Shown in pieces: positions 34,748 through 43,959 of a DNA stretch of 64,000 nucleotides. The translations under genes and the position numbers were made by a program. Source of the stretch: Nocardioides sp. QY071 (lineage in GTDB: Bacteria > Actinomycetota > Actinomycetes > Propionibacteriales > Nocardioidaceae); contig NZ_CP124681.1 of the NCBI RefSeq assembly GCF_029961765.1, positions 3,224,001 through 3,288,000 of the forward strand, given 5' to 3'. Position 1 is the first letter of the stretch; each line of letters begins with the position of its first letter. The notes under the pieces are model-generated. The model ran no database searches and was not told the origin of the DNA. It was given only the letters and a program-made list of their open reading frames with translations.

Positions 34748-34809
34748 CGGGACTCCCGACGAGACTCCTGACGGGACCGCCGCACGTACCCCACGGGACC
34801 TCGCGGGAC

Positions 34810-34827
34810 ATAGTCCCAACGGGCCAT
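34810..34827. promoter_or_regulatory. operator-like motif, copy 1, upstream of the tad locus
   Basis: ATAGTCCCAACGGGCCAT is an imperfect inverted repeat. It shares TAGTCCCAACGGGC with the copy at 59855-59872 and its TAGTCC half with the copy at 43558-43575. It lies about 85 bases upstream of the TAGCCT -10 candidate that would drive the first tad gene. Confidence 0.5.
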
Positions 34828-34899
34828 CCCGCGGCCGGCGATCGGGCATCATTCGGCCCCAATTGGCCTTTTCGCTCACGCCCCGAGCACGTCCTTCGC

Positions 34900-34905
34900 T
34901 AGCCT
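34900..34905 (+). promoter_or_regulatory. candidate -10 box (TAGCCT) of the tad operon
   Basis: TAGCCT would start transcription near 34912 and give a leader of about 54 bases, which contains the GGGAGGG ribosome site at 34952-34958 before GTG 34966. Confidence 0.4.
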
Positions 34906-34965
34906 CGCCGTGCGCTGCAACCGGGGAGCAGCCACCATGCACATGGGGAGCGGGAGGGCTCTGAA

Positions 34966-35691
34966 GTGGACCGTCGCAGGTTGTTGCTCGTCGTGGCCGC
35001 GGTGATCGCCGCGCTCGGCGTCGGGCTGGTGTTCGTCTTCGCCCGGGGGGCCGAGTCGCGCGCCGCGGAGAAGTACCAGACGACGAACGTCGTCACCGTC
35101 GCCGCAGGCAAGACCGTGCTGCCGGGCGAGAGCATCAAGTCGGCGCTCGACACCGGCAAGCTCGCCGAGACCGCCGTACCGCAGGGCCAGGTGCTCGAGA
35201 ACGCGCTGCGCCAGAGCGACCTCGGCGACCTCGACGGCAAGGTGGCGCTCACCACGCTGTACGCCGGCGAGCAGCTGCTGTCGACCAAGTTCGGTGGCGT
35301 CGGCGACCCCGTCGACGTGGCCTCGCTGCCCCTGCCGAAGGGCATGATCGCCAAGCCGGAGTCCTTCGACCTCCCGGTCGGCTCCTTCATCGAGCCGGGC
35401 TCGCAGCTCGCGGTGTTCCTGACGGTCAACCCCAGCACGCCGACCTGCCTGCTCATCGACCGCGTCACCGTGCTCTCGAAGGGCGCGCAGACCGAGACCG
35501 CCACCGACTCGAGCGGCGACGCCGCCGCTGAGAAGGCCCCCGCCCTGCACCTCGCCGTCACCCAGGAGCAGTTCGAGTGGCTCCAGGACGGCCGGGAGCG
35601 CGGCGAGCTCTCCGTGGCCCTGCTCAACGCAGAGAGCGAGGTCCAGGTCGACAAGACCGGACCTTGCGCCACCATCCGCGACAGCGAGTGA
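34966..35691 (+). CDS. CpaB/RcpC-like SAF-domain pilus assembly protein
   Basis: The 241-residue protein starts at GTG 34966. It has one N-terminal membrane helix (RRLLLVVAAVIAALGVGLVFVFA) and then a SAF-like region: VVTVAAGKTVLPGESIKSAL, AGEQLLSTKFGG, LPLPKGMIAKPESFDLPVG, EPGSQLAVFL. CpaB proteins scaffold tad (Flp) pilus machines at the outer face of the membrane. It is first in the tad operon, 7 bases before the TadZ gene. A Cys pair (about 163 and 236) may form a disulphide. Confidence 0.85.
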   Translation: MDRRRLLLVVAAVIAALGVGLVFVFARGAESRAAEKYQTTNVVTVAAGKTVLPGESIKSALDTGKLAETAVPQGQVLENALRQSDLGDLDGKVALTTLYAGEQLLSTKFGGVGDPVDVASLPLPKGMIAKPESFDLPVGSFIEPGSQLAVFLTVNPSTPTCLLIDRVTVLSKGAQTETATDSSGDAAAEKAPALHLAVTQEQFEWLQDGRERGELSVALLNAESEVQVDKTGPCATIRDSE

Positions 35692-35698
35692 GGACGAC

Positions 35699-36886
35699 AT
35701 GCCGGTTCTCGTCGAACAGGATCCGTCGCTCGTCGACGCACTGGTGCGCGCCCTGCCCACCGGCTCTCACGCGGTCGCCTCGACCGAGCGGGCCGTGGCG
35801 TGGCTCGACCAGCACCCGGACGAGTACGTCGTGGCCCTCGGCCCGACCGTCGACCTCGGCGCGGCGCTCGCCACGGCCGAGGAACTGCGCATCAAGCGCC
35901 CCACCGTCAGCGTCGTGCTGGTCCGCGACCAGTTCGACACCGAGGTCCTGACCCGGGCGATGCACGCCGGCATCCGCGACGTTGTCGTCACGGGCGGCGA
36001 CGAGAAGGCGCTCACCAGCGCCGTCGAGCGGGCCCACCAGCTCTACCAGGCCCTGCGCGGCCCGGGCGGTGCCCGGCAGCTCGGCCGGGTGGTGACGGTG
36101 TTCTCCCCCAAGGGCGGTGTGGGCAAGACGACGTCCTCGGTCAACCTCGCGCTCGCGCTGACCGACCGCGGGGCCCGCAAGGTGTGCCTGGTCGACCTCG
36201 ACCTGGCCTTCGGCGACGTCGCGATCACCATGCAGCTCTTCCCGACCCACTCGATCGAGCAGGCCGTCGGCTCGGAGGACTCGATCGACCTCGGCATGCT
36301 CGAGGGACTGCTGACCCGGCACCAGGACTCGCTCACCGTCCTCGCCGCCCCGGCCCACCCCGACGTCCGCGAGCGGGTCACTCCCCTGCTCATCTCGCGG
36401 ATCCTGCGGGCGCTGCGCGACGGCTTCGACTACATCGTGGTCGACACCTCGCCGTCCTTCGACGACGCCACCCTGACCGCGCTCGACGAGACCGACGAGT
36501 GCGTGATCGTCGCGACCCTCGACGTACCGACCCTGAAGAACGTCAAGGTCGCCCTCGAGACCATGGACATGCTGAGCATCGCCCGCGGTCACCGGCACCT
36601 GCTGCTCAACCGGGCCGACGACGAGGTCGGCATCAGCGTGGAGAAGGTCGAGAGCATCCTCGGCATGCCGGTCAGCGCGCAGGTCGCGACGGCGGTCGAC
36701 ATCGCGGCCGCCACCAACGCGGGTACGCCGATCGTCTCCCACAAGCCGGGCCACCCCGCGAGCCTCGCCTACGCACACCTCGCGGCGTCGGTCACGGGCG
36801 AGCCGGTCGCCGCGCCGGCCTCCGCGACCTCGAGCCAGCCCGAGCCGACCCGCTCGCGCGGCCTGTTCCGTCGCGGGAGGGGCTGA
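35699..36886 (+). CDS. tadZ: TadZ/CpaE-like MinD-family ATPase
   Basis: The 395-residue protein has an atypical receiver-like N terminus (1-115), then a MinD/ParA ATPase with a deviant Walker A (FSPKGGVGKTT, about 135-145), LVDLDLAFGDVAI and DYIVVDTSPSFDD. TadZ localises the pilus machine. The C-terminal 35 residues are a Ser/Pro/Arg tail. The N-terminal half lacks clear receiver acidic residues, as usual in TadZ. It is followed after 3 bases by the TadA gene. Confidence 0.9.
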   Translation: MPVLVEQDPSLVDALVRALPTGSHAVASTERAVAWLDQHPDEYVVALGPTVDLGAALATAEELRIKRPTVSVVLVRDQFDTEVLTRAMHAGIRDVVVTGGDEKALTSAVERAHQLYQALRGPGGARQLGRVVTVFSPKGGVGKTTSSVNLALALTDRGARKVCLVDLDLAFGDVAITMQLFPTHSIEQAVGSEDSIDLGMLEGLLTRHQDSLTVLAAPAHPDVRERVTPLLISRILRALRDGFDYIVVDTSPSFDDATLTALDETDECVIVATLDVPTLKNVKVALETMDMLSIARGHRHLLLNRADDEVGISVEKVESILGMPVSAQVATAVDIAAATNAGTPIVSHKPGHPASLAYAHLAASVTGEPVAAPASATSSQPEPTRSRGLFRRGRG

Positions 36887-36889
36887 GTC

Positions 36890-38425
36890 GTGTCCAGCCT
36901 CTCCGAGCGCCTCGCCGCCGCGCGCCGCGACGCCGCTGCGCAGGGCCGGCACGCCGCCACCCCGGGCGCCGACACCGACCTGCTGGCCGACGTCGTGAGC
37001 GCCACCGAGCAGCCCCCACCCGCACCGGTGGCGACCCACGCCGAGGCCGAGGCACCCGCCGCCGGGCACAAGACCCCCGGTCCGCTCTCGTCGCGTGCCG
37101 CGGCCGCGGCCACCGACGGCAAGCCCGGCCGCCGGATGGCCGGCACCGAGAGCGACCGTCTCGAGGACCTCAAGTCCAGCGTGCACACCGAGCTGATCAA
37201 GCAGCTCGGCCCGCACCTGTACGACGCCGAGATGGACCAGGACGAGCTCGACCAGACGGTCCGCTCGGTCCTCTCCGACGTCCTCGGCGCCCAGGATCGG
37301 CCGCTCAGCGCGGCCGACCGGGTGCGCGTGACCCAGGAGATCACCGACGACATCCTCGGCTACGGCCCGATCGACCCGTACCTGCGCGACCCCGAGGTCT
37401 CCGAGGTCATGGTCAACGGCCACGACGACGTCTGGCTCGAGAAGGACGGCCGGCTGGTCAAGGCCGAGGCGCACTTCGCCGACGAGGCCCACCTGCGCCG
37501 TACGATCGACAAGATCGTGTCGCGGATCGGTCGTCGCGTCGACGAGTCCTCCCCCATGGTCGACGCCCGTCTGCCCGACGGCAGCCGCGTCAACGCCATC
37601 GTCCCGCCACTGGCGATCGACGGCTCCGCGCTCACCATCCGGAAGTTCTCCACCGACCCGCTGACCGTGCAGGACCTGATCAACTTCGGGTCGCTGACGC
37701 CGCAGACGGCCGACTTCCTCGACGCGTGCGTGCGCGGCCGGCTGAACGTGATCGTCTCCGGCGGCACCGGCGCCGGCAAGACGACCACGCTCAACGTGCT
37801 GTCGTCGTTCATCCCCACCGACGAGCGGATCGTCACCATCGAGGACGCCGCCGAGCTCCAGCTCAAGCAGGACCACGTCGTCCGCCTCGAGTCCCGTCCG
37901 GCCAACATCGAGGGCAAGGGCGCGGTGACCATCCGCGACCTGGTCCGCAACAGCCTGCGCATGCGCCCGGACCGCATCGTCGTCGGCGAGGTCCGCGACG
38001 CCTCGGCTCTCGACATGCTCCAGGCCATGAACACCGGCCACGACGGCTCCATCTGCACCCTGCACTCCAACGGCCCGCGCGACACGCTCGCCCGCATGGA
38101 GACGATGGTGCTGATGGCCGGCATGGACCTGCCGATCCGTGCCATCCGCGAGCAGGTGGCCTCGGCGGTCGACCTGATCGTGCACCAGACCCGGTTCAAG
38201 GACGGCTCGCGCCGGATCACCCACATCACCGAGGTCGAGCGGATGGAGGGTGACATCATCACCCTCCAGGACATCTTCGTCTTCGACAACTCGGCCGGCT
38301 TCGACGAGAACGGCCGGATCCTCGGGCGGCTCCGCTCGACCGGCCTGCGACCCAAGTTCCTGGAGAAGCTGGCCTACGCCAACGTCGCCGTCGATCCCAC
38401 GATCTTCCGGACGGAACGCATCTGA
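36890..38425 (+). CDS. tadA: TadA/CpaF pilus assembly ATPase
   Basis: The 511-residue secretion ATPase powers Flp pilus assembly. About 85 N-terminal residues are low-complexity. Then come the N1 domain (DEVTQEITDDILGYGPIDPYL-like region), SEVMVNGHDDVWLE, the RxVDE-type RRVDESSPMVDARLPDGSR, Walker A GGTGAGKTT (about 290-298), IVTIEDAAELQL (Asp box) and the Walker B RPDRIVVGEVRD with LHSNGPRD His box. GTG 36890 is used. Its stop shares one base with the next ATG (TGATG). Confidence 0.94.
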   Translation: MSSLSERLAAARRDAAAQGRHAATPGADTDLLADVVSATEQPPPAPVATHAEAEAPAAGHKTPGPLSSRAAAAATDGKPGRRMAGTESDRLEDLKSSVHTELIKQLGPHLYDAEMDQDELDQTVRSVLSDVLGAQDRPLSAADRVRVTQEITDDILGYGPIDPYLRDPEVSEVMVNGHDDVWLEKDGRLVKAEAHFADEAHLRRTIDKIVSRIGRRVDESSPMVDARLPDGSRVNAIVPPLAIDGSALTIRKFSTDPLTVQDLINFGSLTPQTADFLDACVRGRLNVIVSGGTGAGKTTTLNVLSSFIPTDERIVTIEDAAELQLKQDHVVRLESRPANIEGKGAVTIRDLVRNSLRMRPDRIVVGEVRDASALDMLQAMNTGHDGSICTLHSNGPRDTLARMETMVLMAGMDLPIRAIREQVASAVDLIVHQTRFKDGSRRITHITEVERMEGDIITLQDIFVFDNSAGFDENGRILGRLRSTGLRPKFLEKLAYANVAVDPTIFRTERI

Positions 38426-40362
38426 TGCGCGGGCAGCAGGTCGTCCGTCGGGGAGCGGGGCTGCTGATCGCCCTCGTGGCCGCCCTCCTCGCCGCCCTGG
38501 TCGTCGCGCCGGCGTACGCCGAGGACGGCGGGATCGCCCACGTCGAGTCGACCGGCGACGGCATCCGGATCCTGGTCGACGTACCGGCCGGCAGCCAGGT
38601 CGACCTGTCCGGGGTGACCGCGACGCTCGACGGCAAGGCGCTGGACGCGACCGCGAGCAGCACCAGCTCGGGATCGGCCGTCAAGCGCACCACCGTGCTG
38701 GCGATCGACACGAGCAACTCGATGCGCAAGCAGGGCCGCTTCGAGGCCGCCCAGCAGGCCGCATCGACGTACCTCGACGCCGTGCCCGACGACGTCGAGG
38801 TCGGCATCGTCACCTTCGACAGCACCGTCGACGTCGCGCTCGAGCCGACCACCGACCGCGCCGCCGCACGCAGCGTGATCGACGGGCTGTCCCTGCAGCG
38901 CAACACCCTGCTCTACGACGGCATCATCGCCGCCACCGACCTCGCCGGCGACACCGGCCAGCGCTCCCTGCTGCTGCTGTCCGACGGCGCCGACGCCGGC
39001 AGCAAGGCGTCGATCGAGGACGCCGTGGCCGCGATCAAGGACGCCGGCACCCGGGTCCACATCGTCGGCCTCGACCTCTCCGAGGACCAGCTCACCCCGC
39101 TGCGCACGGTCGCGGAGGCCGGCAAGGGCGACGTGATCACCTCGAGCGGGTCCGCGCTCGCCGCGGCGTTCGCCGAGCAGGCCGAGGCGCTGGCCGACCA
39201 GGTCCTCGTCACCGCCCCGCTGCCCTCCGGCTTCTCCGCCGACGTCGCCACTGTCGAGGTGACCCTGCCGACGAGCAGCGGCGCGCCCCTCGTCGCCCGC
39301 AGCCTGGCCACCATCGAGGCCGCGAGCACGCCGGGCGCCGCGGCTCCGCTGCCCACCATCGGCAACGACGACGGCGGGTTCACCGCCCCCGACTGGCTGC
39401 TGTGGGTCGGTGTGGGCGTGTTCGCGGTCGGCCTGCTGTCCGTGGCCGTGCTGCTGGTCCCGGCCAAGCCGGCGCCGATGAGCATCGCGGACCGCGTGAC
39501 GGCGTACAGCACCCGGGTGACGGGCCTGGAGGAGCGCGCCCAGAAGCCGCAGGCCGACCCCGTCCTCGACCAGGCCAAGGCCGCCGCGGCCGAGATCCTG
39601 CAGCGCAACAGCGCCCTCAACGACCGGATGACCCGGCGCCTGACCGCCGCGGGCAGCGAGTTCAAGCCGTCGGAGTGGCTGCTGCTGCACGTCGGTGCGG
39701 TGCTCGCCGGCGGTGTCATCGGGATGCTGCTCGGCCAGGGCAGCATCATCCTCGGCCTGCTCTTCATGCTCGTCGGCGCCATGCTGCCGCCGTTCTACCT
39801 GCGGTTCATGGCGGGCCGGCGCAAGCGCGCCTTCGACGCGGCGCTGCCCGAGGTGCTGCAGCTGCTGTCCGGTGCGCTGAGTGCCGGACTCTCCCTGGCC
39901 CAGGCCGTCGACACCGTGGTCCGCGAGGGCCCCGAGCCGATCGCCTCGGAGTTCAAGCGGGTCCTGGTCGAGGCTCGGATCGGTGTGTCGATCGAGGACG
40001 CCTTCGAGGGCGTGGCCCGAAGGTTCGAGAGCAAGGACTTCGGCTGGGCGGTCATGGCCATCCGGATCCAGCGCCAGGTCGGCGGCAACCTCGCCGAGCT
40101 GCTCACGACGGTCGCCGCGACCATGCGGGAGCGGCAGTACCTGCGCCGCCACGTACGCGCCCTGTCCGCCGAGGGCCGGCTCTCCGCGATCATTCTGTGC
40201 GCCCTGCCGATCCTGTTCGCGCTGTTCCTGTTCCTCACCAACCGTGAGTTCCTGCACCCGCTGGTCGCCGACCTCCGGGGCTGGATCCTCCTGGGCTTCG
40301 GCGTGCTGTGGATGTCGATCGGCACCTTCCTGATGTCCCGCATGGTCAGAGTGGAGGCCTGA
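38425..40362 (+). CDS. tadB: secreted VWA domain fused to TadB-type (T2SF) membrane protein
   Basis: The 645-residue protein joins two modules. Residues 1-32 look like a signal sequence or first helix ending in AYA-ED. Residues 88-260 form a von Willebrand A domain with a complete MIDAS: DTSNS (95-99), Thr161 and the Asp of SDGAD (187). A helix at 325-347 leads to a T2SF/TadB module from about 400 (KPSEWLLLHVGAVLAGGVIG) to 640. The VWA part would face outside and the T2SF part spans the membrane, contacting the TadA ATPase. Common TadB proteins lack the VWA part. Confidence 0.88.
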   Translation: MRGQQVVRRGAGLLIALVAALLAALVVAPAYAEDGGIAHVESTGDGIRILVDVPAGSQVDLSGVTATLDGKALDATASSTSSGSAVKRTTVLAIDTSNSMRKQGRFEAAQQAASTYLDAVPDDVEVGIVTFDSTVDVALEPTTDRAAARSVIDGLSLQRNTLLYDGIIAATDLAGDTGQRSLLLLSDGADAGSKASIEDAVAAIKDAGTRVHIVGLDLSEDQLTPLRTVAEAGKGDVITSSGSALAAAFAEQAEALADQVLVTAPLPSGFSADVATVEVTLPTSSGAPLVARSLATIEAASTPGAAAPLPTIGNDDGGFTAPDWLLWVGVGVFAVGLLSVAVLLVPAKPAPMSIADRVTAYSTRVTGLEERAQKPQADPVLDQAKAAAAEILQRNSALNDRMTRRLTAAGSEFKPSEWLLLHVGAVLAGGVIGMLLGQGSIILGLLFMLVGAMLPPFYLRFMAGRRKRAFDAALPEVLQLLSGALSAGLSLAQAVDTVVREGPEPIASEFKRVLVEARIGVSIEDAFEGVARRFESKDFGWAVMAIRIQRQVGGNLAELLTTVAATMRERQYLRRHVRALSAEGRLSAIILCALPILFALFLFLTNREFLHPLVADLRGWILLGFGVLWMSIGTFLMSRMVRVEA

Positions 40363-41282
40363 TGCTGCTCCTGGTCGCATTCCTGTTGCTGCTCACGGCG
40401 ATCGCCACCATCGGAGCCGCCCTCGCCAAGGAGCAGCCCGACGGGTTGGCGCGGGCCCTCCAGGCTCTGGAGCAGTCCGGTCACGCCGGTCGCGAGCTCG
40501 CCGAAGAGGCCGACCGTCCGTTCGCGGACCGGGTCCTGGCGCCCTTCCAGGCCCGCGCGCTGTCCCTCGGCCGGCGGATCACCGGCGCGGACAAGGCCGA
40601 CCGGATCCGCCAGCGCCTCGACTTCGCCGGCAACCCGCGGGGCTGGACCGTCGACCGGGTCCTGTCCATGAAGGTGATCTGCGCGGTCGCCCTCCCGGTC
40701 GTCGTGGTGGCCTACGGCGCCCTTCTCGGCGGCTCCTTCACGGTGCTGCTGGTCATCGCCGTGGGCAGCGCCGCTCTCGGGTTCTTCGGGCCCGACCTCT
40801 ACCTCTACAACAAGGCCGCCCACCGTGCCGACCAGATCAGGCGCAGCCTCGCCGACGCGGTCGACCTGCTCACGATCAGCGTGGAGGCCGGCCTCGGCTT
40901 CGACGCCGCCCTCCAGCAGGTCGCCCGCAACACCACGGGCCCGGTGGCCGAGGAGTTCTCCCGAGTGCTGCGGGAGATGCAGCTGGGCATGAGCCGCGCG
41001 GACGCCCTGAAGGCCATGGGTGGGCGCAGCAACGTCGAGGACCTCAACACGTTCGTGGGCTCGATGGTGCAGGCCGACGCGTTCGGCATCCCGATCAGCC
41101 AGGTGCTGCGCGTGCAGTCGAACGAGATCCGGGTCAAGCGCCGGCAGTACGCCGAGGAGAAGGCCCAGAAGGTGCCGGTGAAGATCATGGTCCCGCTGAT
41201 CCTGTTCATCCTCCCCTGCCTGTTCATCGTCGTCATGGGCCCGGCGGTGCTGAACGCGGTCGACGCGTTCAACAACAAGTGA
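40362..41282 (+). CDS. tadC: TadC-like type II secretion F-family membrane protein
   Basis: The 306-residue protein has a T2SF domain with the usual helical pair (ADQIRRSLADAVDLLTISVEAGLGFDAALQQVARNT, VKRRQYAEEKAQKVPVKIMVPLILFILPCLFIVV) and about 4-5 membrane segments. It works with TadB as the inner-membrane platform. ATG 40362 overlaps the TadB stop (TGATG). The next gene has its own promoter, so tadC ends the first tad transcript, though read-through is possible. Confidence 0.9.
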   Translation: MLLLVAFLLLLTAIATIGAALAKEQPDGLARALQALEQSGHAGRELAEEADRPFADRVLAPFQARALSLGRRITGADKADRIRQRLDFAGNPRGWTVDRVLSMKVICAVALPVVVVAYGALLGGSFTVLLVIAVGSAALGFFGPDLYLYNKAAHRADQIRRSLADAVDLLTISVEAGLGFDAALQQVARNTTGPVAEEFSRVLREMQLGMSRADALKAMGGRSNVEDLNTFVGSMVQADAFGIPISQVLRVQSNEIRVKRRQYAEEKAQKVPVKIMVPLILFILPCLFIVVMGPAVLNAVDAFNNK

Positions 41283-41299
41283 GCGAGCGGCTGCGGCAC

Positions 41300-41305
41300 T
41301 AGGGT
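41300..41305 (+). promoter_or_regulatory. -10 box (TAGGGT) of the histidine kinase gene
   Basis: TAGGGT ends 8 bases before ATG 41313. This lets the kinase/regulator pair be expressed independently of the upstream tad genes as a leaderless transcript. Confidence 0.5.
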
Positions 41306-41312
41306 GGAGACC

Positions 41313-42884
41313 ATGCCGAGCAGCCAGACGTACGCTGTGGTGGGCGCGGCGCGCTTGTTCGCGCTGCTCGCCATCGGCGGACCGATCGTCTGGCTCCACC
41401 AGGAGCAGGGCCTGCTCGCCCTGGCGGCCGTGAGCTGTGTCTGGATCTACCAGGGCGTGACCGCCACCCGGCGCGAGCTCGAGCTGTCGCTCAGCCCGAT
41501 GACCGAGGCCGCAGCCATCGGCGTGATCGGCGCGCTGGCGATGACCGACGCACCGGTGATCCTCGCCGCGCTCGTCGTCCCGCCGCTGTACGCGACCGCG
41601 ATCGCGGGGATCCGGACGATGATCCGCACCGTCCTGGTGGAGCTGATCGCGGTGGTCGCCCTCGGACTGATGTGGTGGGAGGAGATCACCAACGACCAGG
41701 CGGTCGCGATCTTCACCTGGTCGATGGCCGGCCTCGGCCTGAGCCTGATCGCCGCCGTCACCTTCTCCTCGGACCGGGCCCCGGACCCGGTGGCGCCCTA
41801 CCGCGACGCACAGGAGCACCTGCGGCAGCTGATCGACCTCGCGGGCAGCCTCAGTTCCGGGCTCGACGTCGGCGCGCTGGGCGGTGAGCTGCTCAGCCAG
41901 GTCGGCGATGACATCCCCAACCGGGCCCTGGTGCTCTACGTCCCCCGCGGCGAGGCGCTGACCCCGGTGGCGTCGACCGTCGAGCTGGAGGCCGCGGATG
42001 CCATCGCGACCGAGACCCTCGCCGGTGACGTCAGGCTGCAGGAGTCGGACAGGAACCGGCCGATCGAGATAGGTGAGGGATTCGCGTTCCGGGTCAGCGA
42101 CCAGGCGATCGTCGCCGGGCTGCGGCCGACCGGGGCCGACACGACCCTGCCCCTCCCGCTGTCCGCCGTGGCCAGGGATCTCTCGGACACCGCGGTCAAG
42201 CTGGACGCCGCACTGCTCTTCGCACAGTTCCGCGACGCCGCCACTGCCGACGAGCGAAACCGGCTCGCCCGTGAGATGCACGACGGCGTCGCGCAGGACA
42301 TCGCCTCGCTCGGCTACATCATCGACGCACTGGCCGCCCGCCCCGCCGACGAGCAGCAGGCCAAGGCCCTCGCGATGCTGCGCGAGCGCGTATCAAAGGT
42401 CGTCGCCGAGGTACGGCAGTCCGTGATGAACCTGCGCACCAGCATCGGTGAGAACGAGAGCCTCGGGGCCGCGATCAGCAACGTCGCGCGCCATCTCTCC
42501 GAGTCGTCGGGCATCCCGATCCGGGTCCGGCTCGACGAGCAGCCGACCCGGCTGCGTCCCGAGGTGGAGGCCGAGCTGTTCCGGATCGCCCAGGAGTCGA
42601 TCAACAACGCGGTCAAGCATGCCCGGGCCACCTCGATCGACGTGCGCTGCCAGGTCTACGCGCCGGAGGCGATCATCACCGTCACCGACGACGGCGTCGG
42701 GCTGCAGGCGGCGCGCGCGGACTCGCACGGCCTGAAGATCATGCGCGAACGTGCCAGACTGATCGGCGCGGAGCTCGTGGTCCGCGACAATGCCAGTCGG
42801 GGCCTCACGGTCTCGGTGGCCCTCAAGATCCCACGGAGCGCGGCCGGCAGCGACGACTCCCCGATCCTCACGGAGCAGCGATGA
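41313..42884 (+). CDS. NarX-like sensor histidine kinase embedded in the tad locus
   Basis: The 523-residue protein has about five membrane helices (8-155), a GAF-like stretch (about 165-300; NRALVLYVPRGEALTPVA), a HisKA_3 dimer helix with phospho-His (RLAREMHDGVAQDIASLGY) and a HATPase domain (N-box ESINNAVKHA, G1 DDGVGL). It overlaps the regulator gene by ATGA. It presumably senses an envelope or intracellular cue and controls pilus or related genes; target assignment is inference from position and the shared operator motif. Confidence 0.9.
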   Translation: MPSSQTYAVVGAARLFALLAIGGPIVWLHQEQGLLALAAVSCVWIYQGVTATRRELELSLSPMTEAAAIGVIGALAMTDAPVILAALVVPPLYATAIAGIRTMIRTVLVELIAVVALGLMWWEEITNDQAVAIFTWSMAGLGLSLIAAVTFSSDRAPDPVAPYRDAQEHLRQLIDLAGSLSSGLDVGALGGELLSQVGDDIPNRALVLYVPRGEALTPVASTVELEAADAIATETLAGDVRLQESDRNRPIEIGEGFAFRVSDQAIVAGLRPTGADTTLPLPLSAVARDLSDTAVKLDAALLFAQFRDAATADERNRLAREMHDGVAQDIASLGYIIDALAARPADEQQAKALAMLRERVSKVVAEVRQSVMNLRTSIGENESLGAAISNVARHLSESSGIPIRVRLDEQPTRLRPEVEAELFRIAQESINNAVKHARATSIDVRCQVYAPEAIITVTDDGVGLQAARADSHGLKIMRERARLIGAELVVRDNASRGLTVSVALKIPRSAAGSDDSPILTEQR

Positions 42885-43531
42885 GCGACATGACGACCGT
42901 CCTCCTGATCGACGACCACGAGCTGATCCGCGACGGGCTCGGCGCCGTCATCGACCTCGAGCCCGACCTCAGCGTCGTCGCGACCGCCGGCTCGGTGATG
43001 GAGGGCATCCAGCGCGCCCGCGAGGTGCGTCCCGACGTCGTGATCACCGACCTGCAGATGCAGGACGGCACCGGTCTCGACGTGGTCCGCACCCTGCGTA
43101 AGGAGAACGACCAGGTCGGCCTGATCGTGCTCACCATGCACTCCGGCGACGAGCAGATCTTCGCCGCCATGCAGGCGGGCGCCTCCGGCTTCGTCGGCAA
43201 GGACGCCCCCTCCACCGAGGTGATCAAGGCAGCGCGGCACGCCGCCGTGTCCCCGAAGGCCTTCGTGTGCGCCGGCCTCGTGGGCGCGATGATGCGCCGC
43301 CAGTCGGCCGAGTCGACCGCGCTCACCGAGCGCGAGCACGACGTACTGCTGCTCCTTGCCGAGGGCCTCAACGCCGCCGCCATCGGCGCCAAGCTCTACC
43401 TCTCCGAGTCGACGACGAAATCCCACATCGCCCGCATCTACCAGAAGCTGGGCGCCGCCAACCGGGCCCAGGCCCTGGTCACGGCGATGCGGATCGGCCT
43501 GCTCTCGACGGTCCAGCCGTCGGCACGCTGA
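42881..43531 (+). CDS. NarL/LuxR-family response regulator of the tad locus
   Basis: The 216-residue protein has a receiver (LLIDDHELIRDGL; phospho-acceptor in VVITDLQMQDGTG; SGFVGKDAP lysine) and a LuxR HTH (TEREHDVLLLLAEGLNAAAIGAKLYLSESTTKSHIARIYQKLGA). ATG 42881 overlaps the kinase stop. Regulators of this class bind inverted repeats. One such repeat (43558-43575) begins 27 bases after its stop, between it and the flp gene. Confidence 0.92.
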   Translation: MSDMTTVLLIDDHELIRDGLGAVIDLEPDLSVVATAGSVMEGIQRAREVRPDVVITDLQMQDGTGLDVVRTLRKENDQVGLIVLTMHSGDEQIFAAMQAGASGFVGKDAPSTEVIKAARHAAVSPKAFVCAGLVGAMMRRQSAESTALTEREHDVLLLLAEGLNAAAIGAKLYLSESTTKSHIARIYQKLGAANRAQALVTAMRIGLLSTVQPSAR

Positions 43532-43557
43532 GAGCCTCTGCAGCCCGTCGGCGGCCG

Positions 43558-43575
43558 CTAGTCCGAAGTGACTAG
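43558..43575. promoter_or_regulatory. operator-like motif, copy 2, upstream of flp
   Basis: CTAGTCCGAAGTGACTAG has perfect six-base arms (CTAGTC...GACTAG). It shares the CTAGTCC...CTAG framework with the copies at 34810-34827 and 59855-59872. It lies 111 bases before the first Flp pilin ATG. Confidence 0.55.
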
Positions 43576-43685
43576 CAGCGAGGAGACGAACTCCCGATCC
43601 CTCGTCGGGGCCCTTCCGGCAGAGTTCTGTGCATCGGGGAAAGCACTCCCCGGGGACACGAAGAACCAGTGCACAGGGAGACCCC

Positions 43686-43871
43686 ATGATCCAGTACCTC
43701 AACATCCTGCTGAACGGCCGTCTGGCCAAGATGGAGGAGCGGGGTGCGACCGCCGTCGAGTACGGTCTGCTCGTCGCGCTCATCGCCGCCGTCATCATCG
43801 CCGCGGTCATCCTCCTCGGCAACAAGCTCGATGACGCCTTCGGCAAGGTCAACAGCAGCCTCGGCGGCTGA
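43686..43871 (+). CDS. flp: Flp-type IVb pilin, copy 1
   Basis: The 61-residue prepilin has a short leader ending KMEERG, then the mature N terminus ATAVEYGLLVALIAAVIIAAV. The Gly at the cut site, Glu at mature position 5 and adjacent Tyr are the Flp hallmarks, followed by one hydrophobic helix. A prepilin peptidase (TadV) must cut it; none is in the window. ATG 43686 has AGGGAGA 5-11 bases upstream. Confidence 0.95.
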   Translation: MIQYLNILLNGRLAKMEERGATAVEYGLLVALIAAVIIAAVILLGNKLDDAFGKVNSSLGG

Positions 43872-43959
43872 TCCTCGTATCGAAGGCCATCTGCAGCCGC
43901 GTCAAGGGAGCCTTGGCGCGGTTGCGCCGTTCCGGCCGCCTCTAGCTTGGGAGACGACA

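Noticed and set aside
35624..38224. 866-codon antisense frame across the tadZ/tadA genes
   Set aside because: It is the complement of two well-defined ATPases, has no domain signature, and its composition follows codon-position bias.
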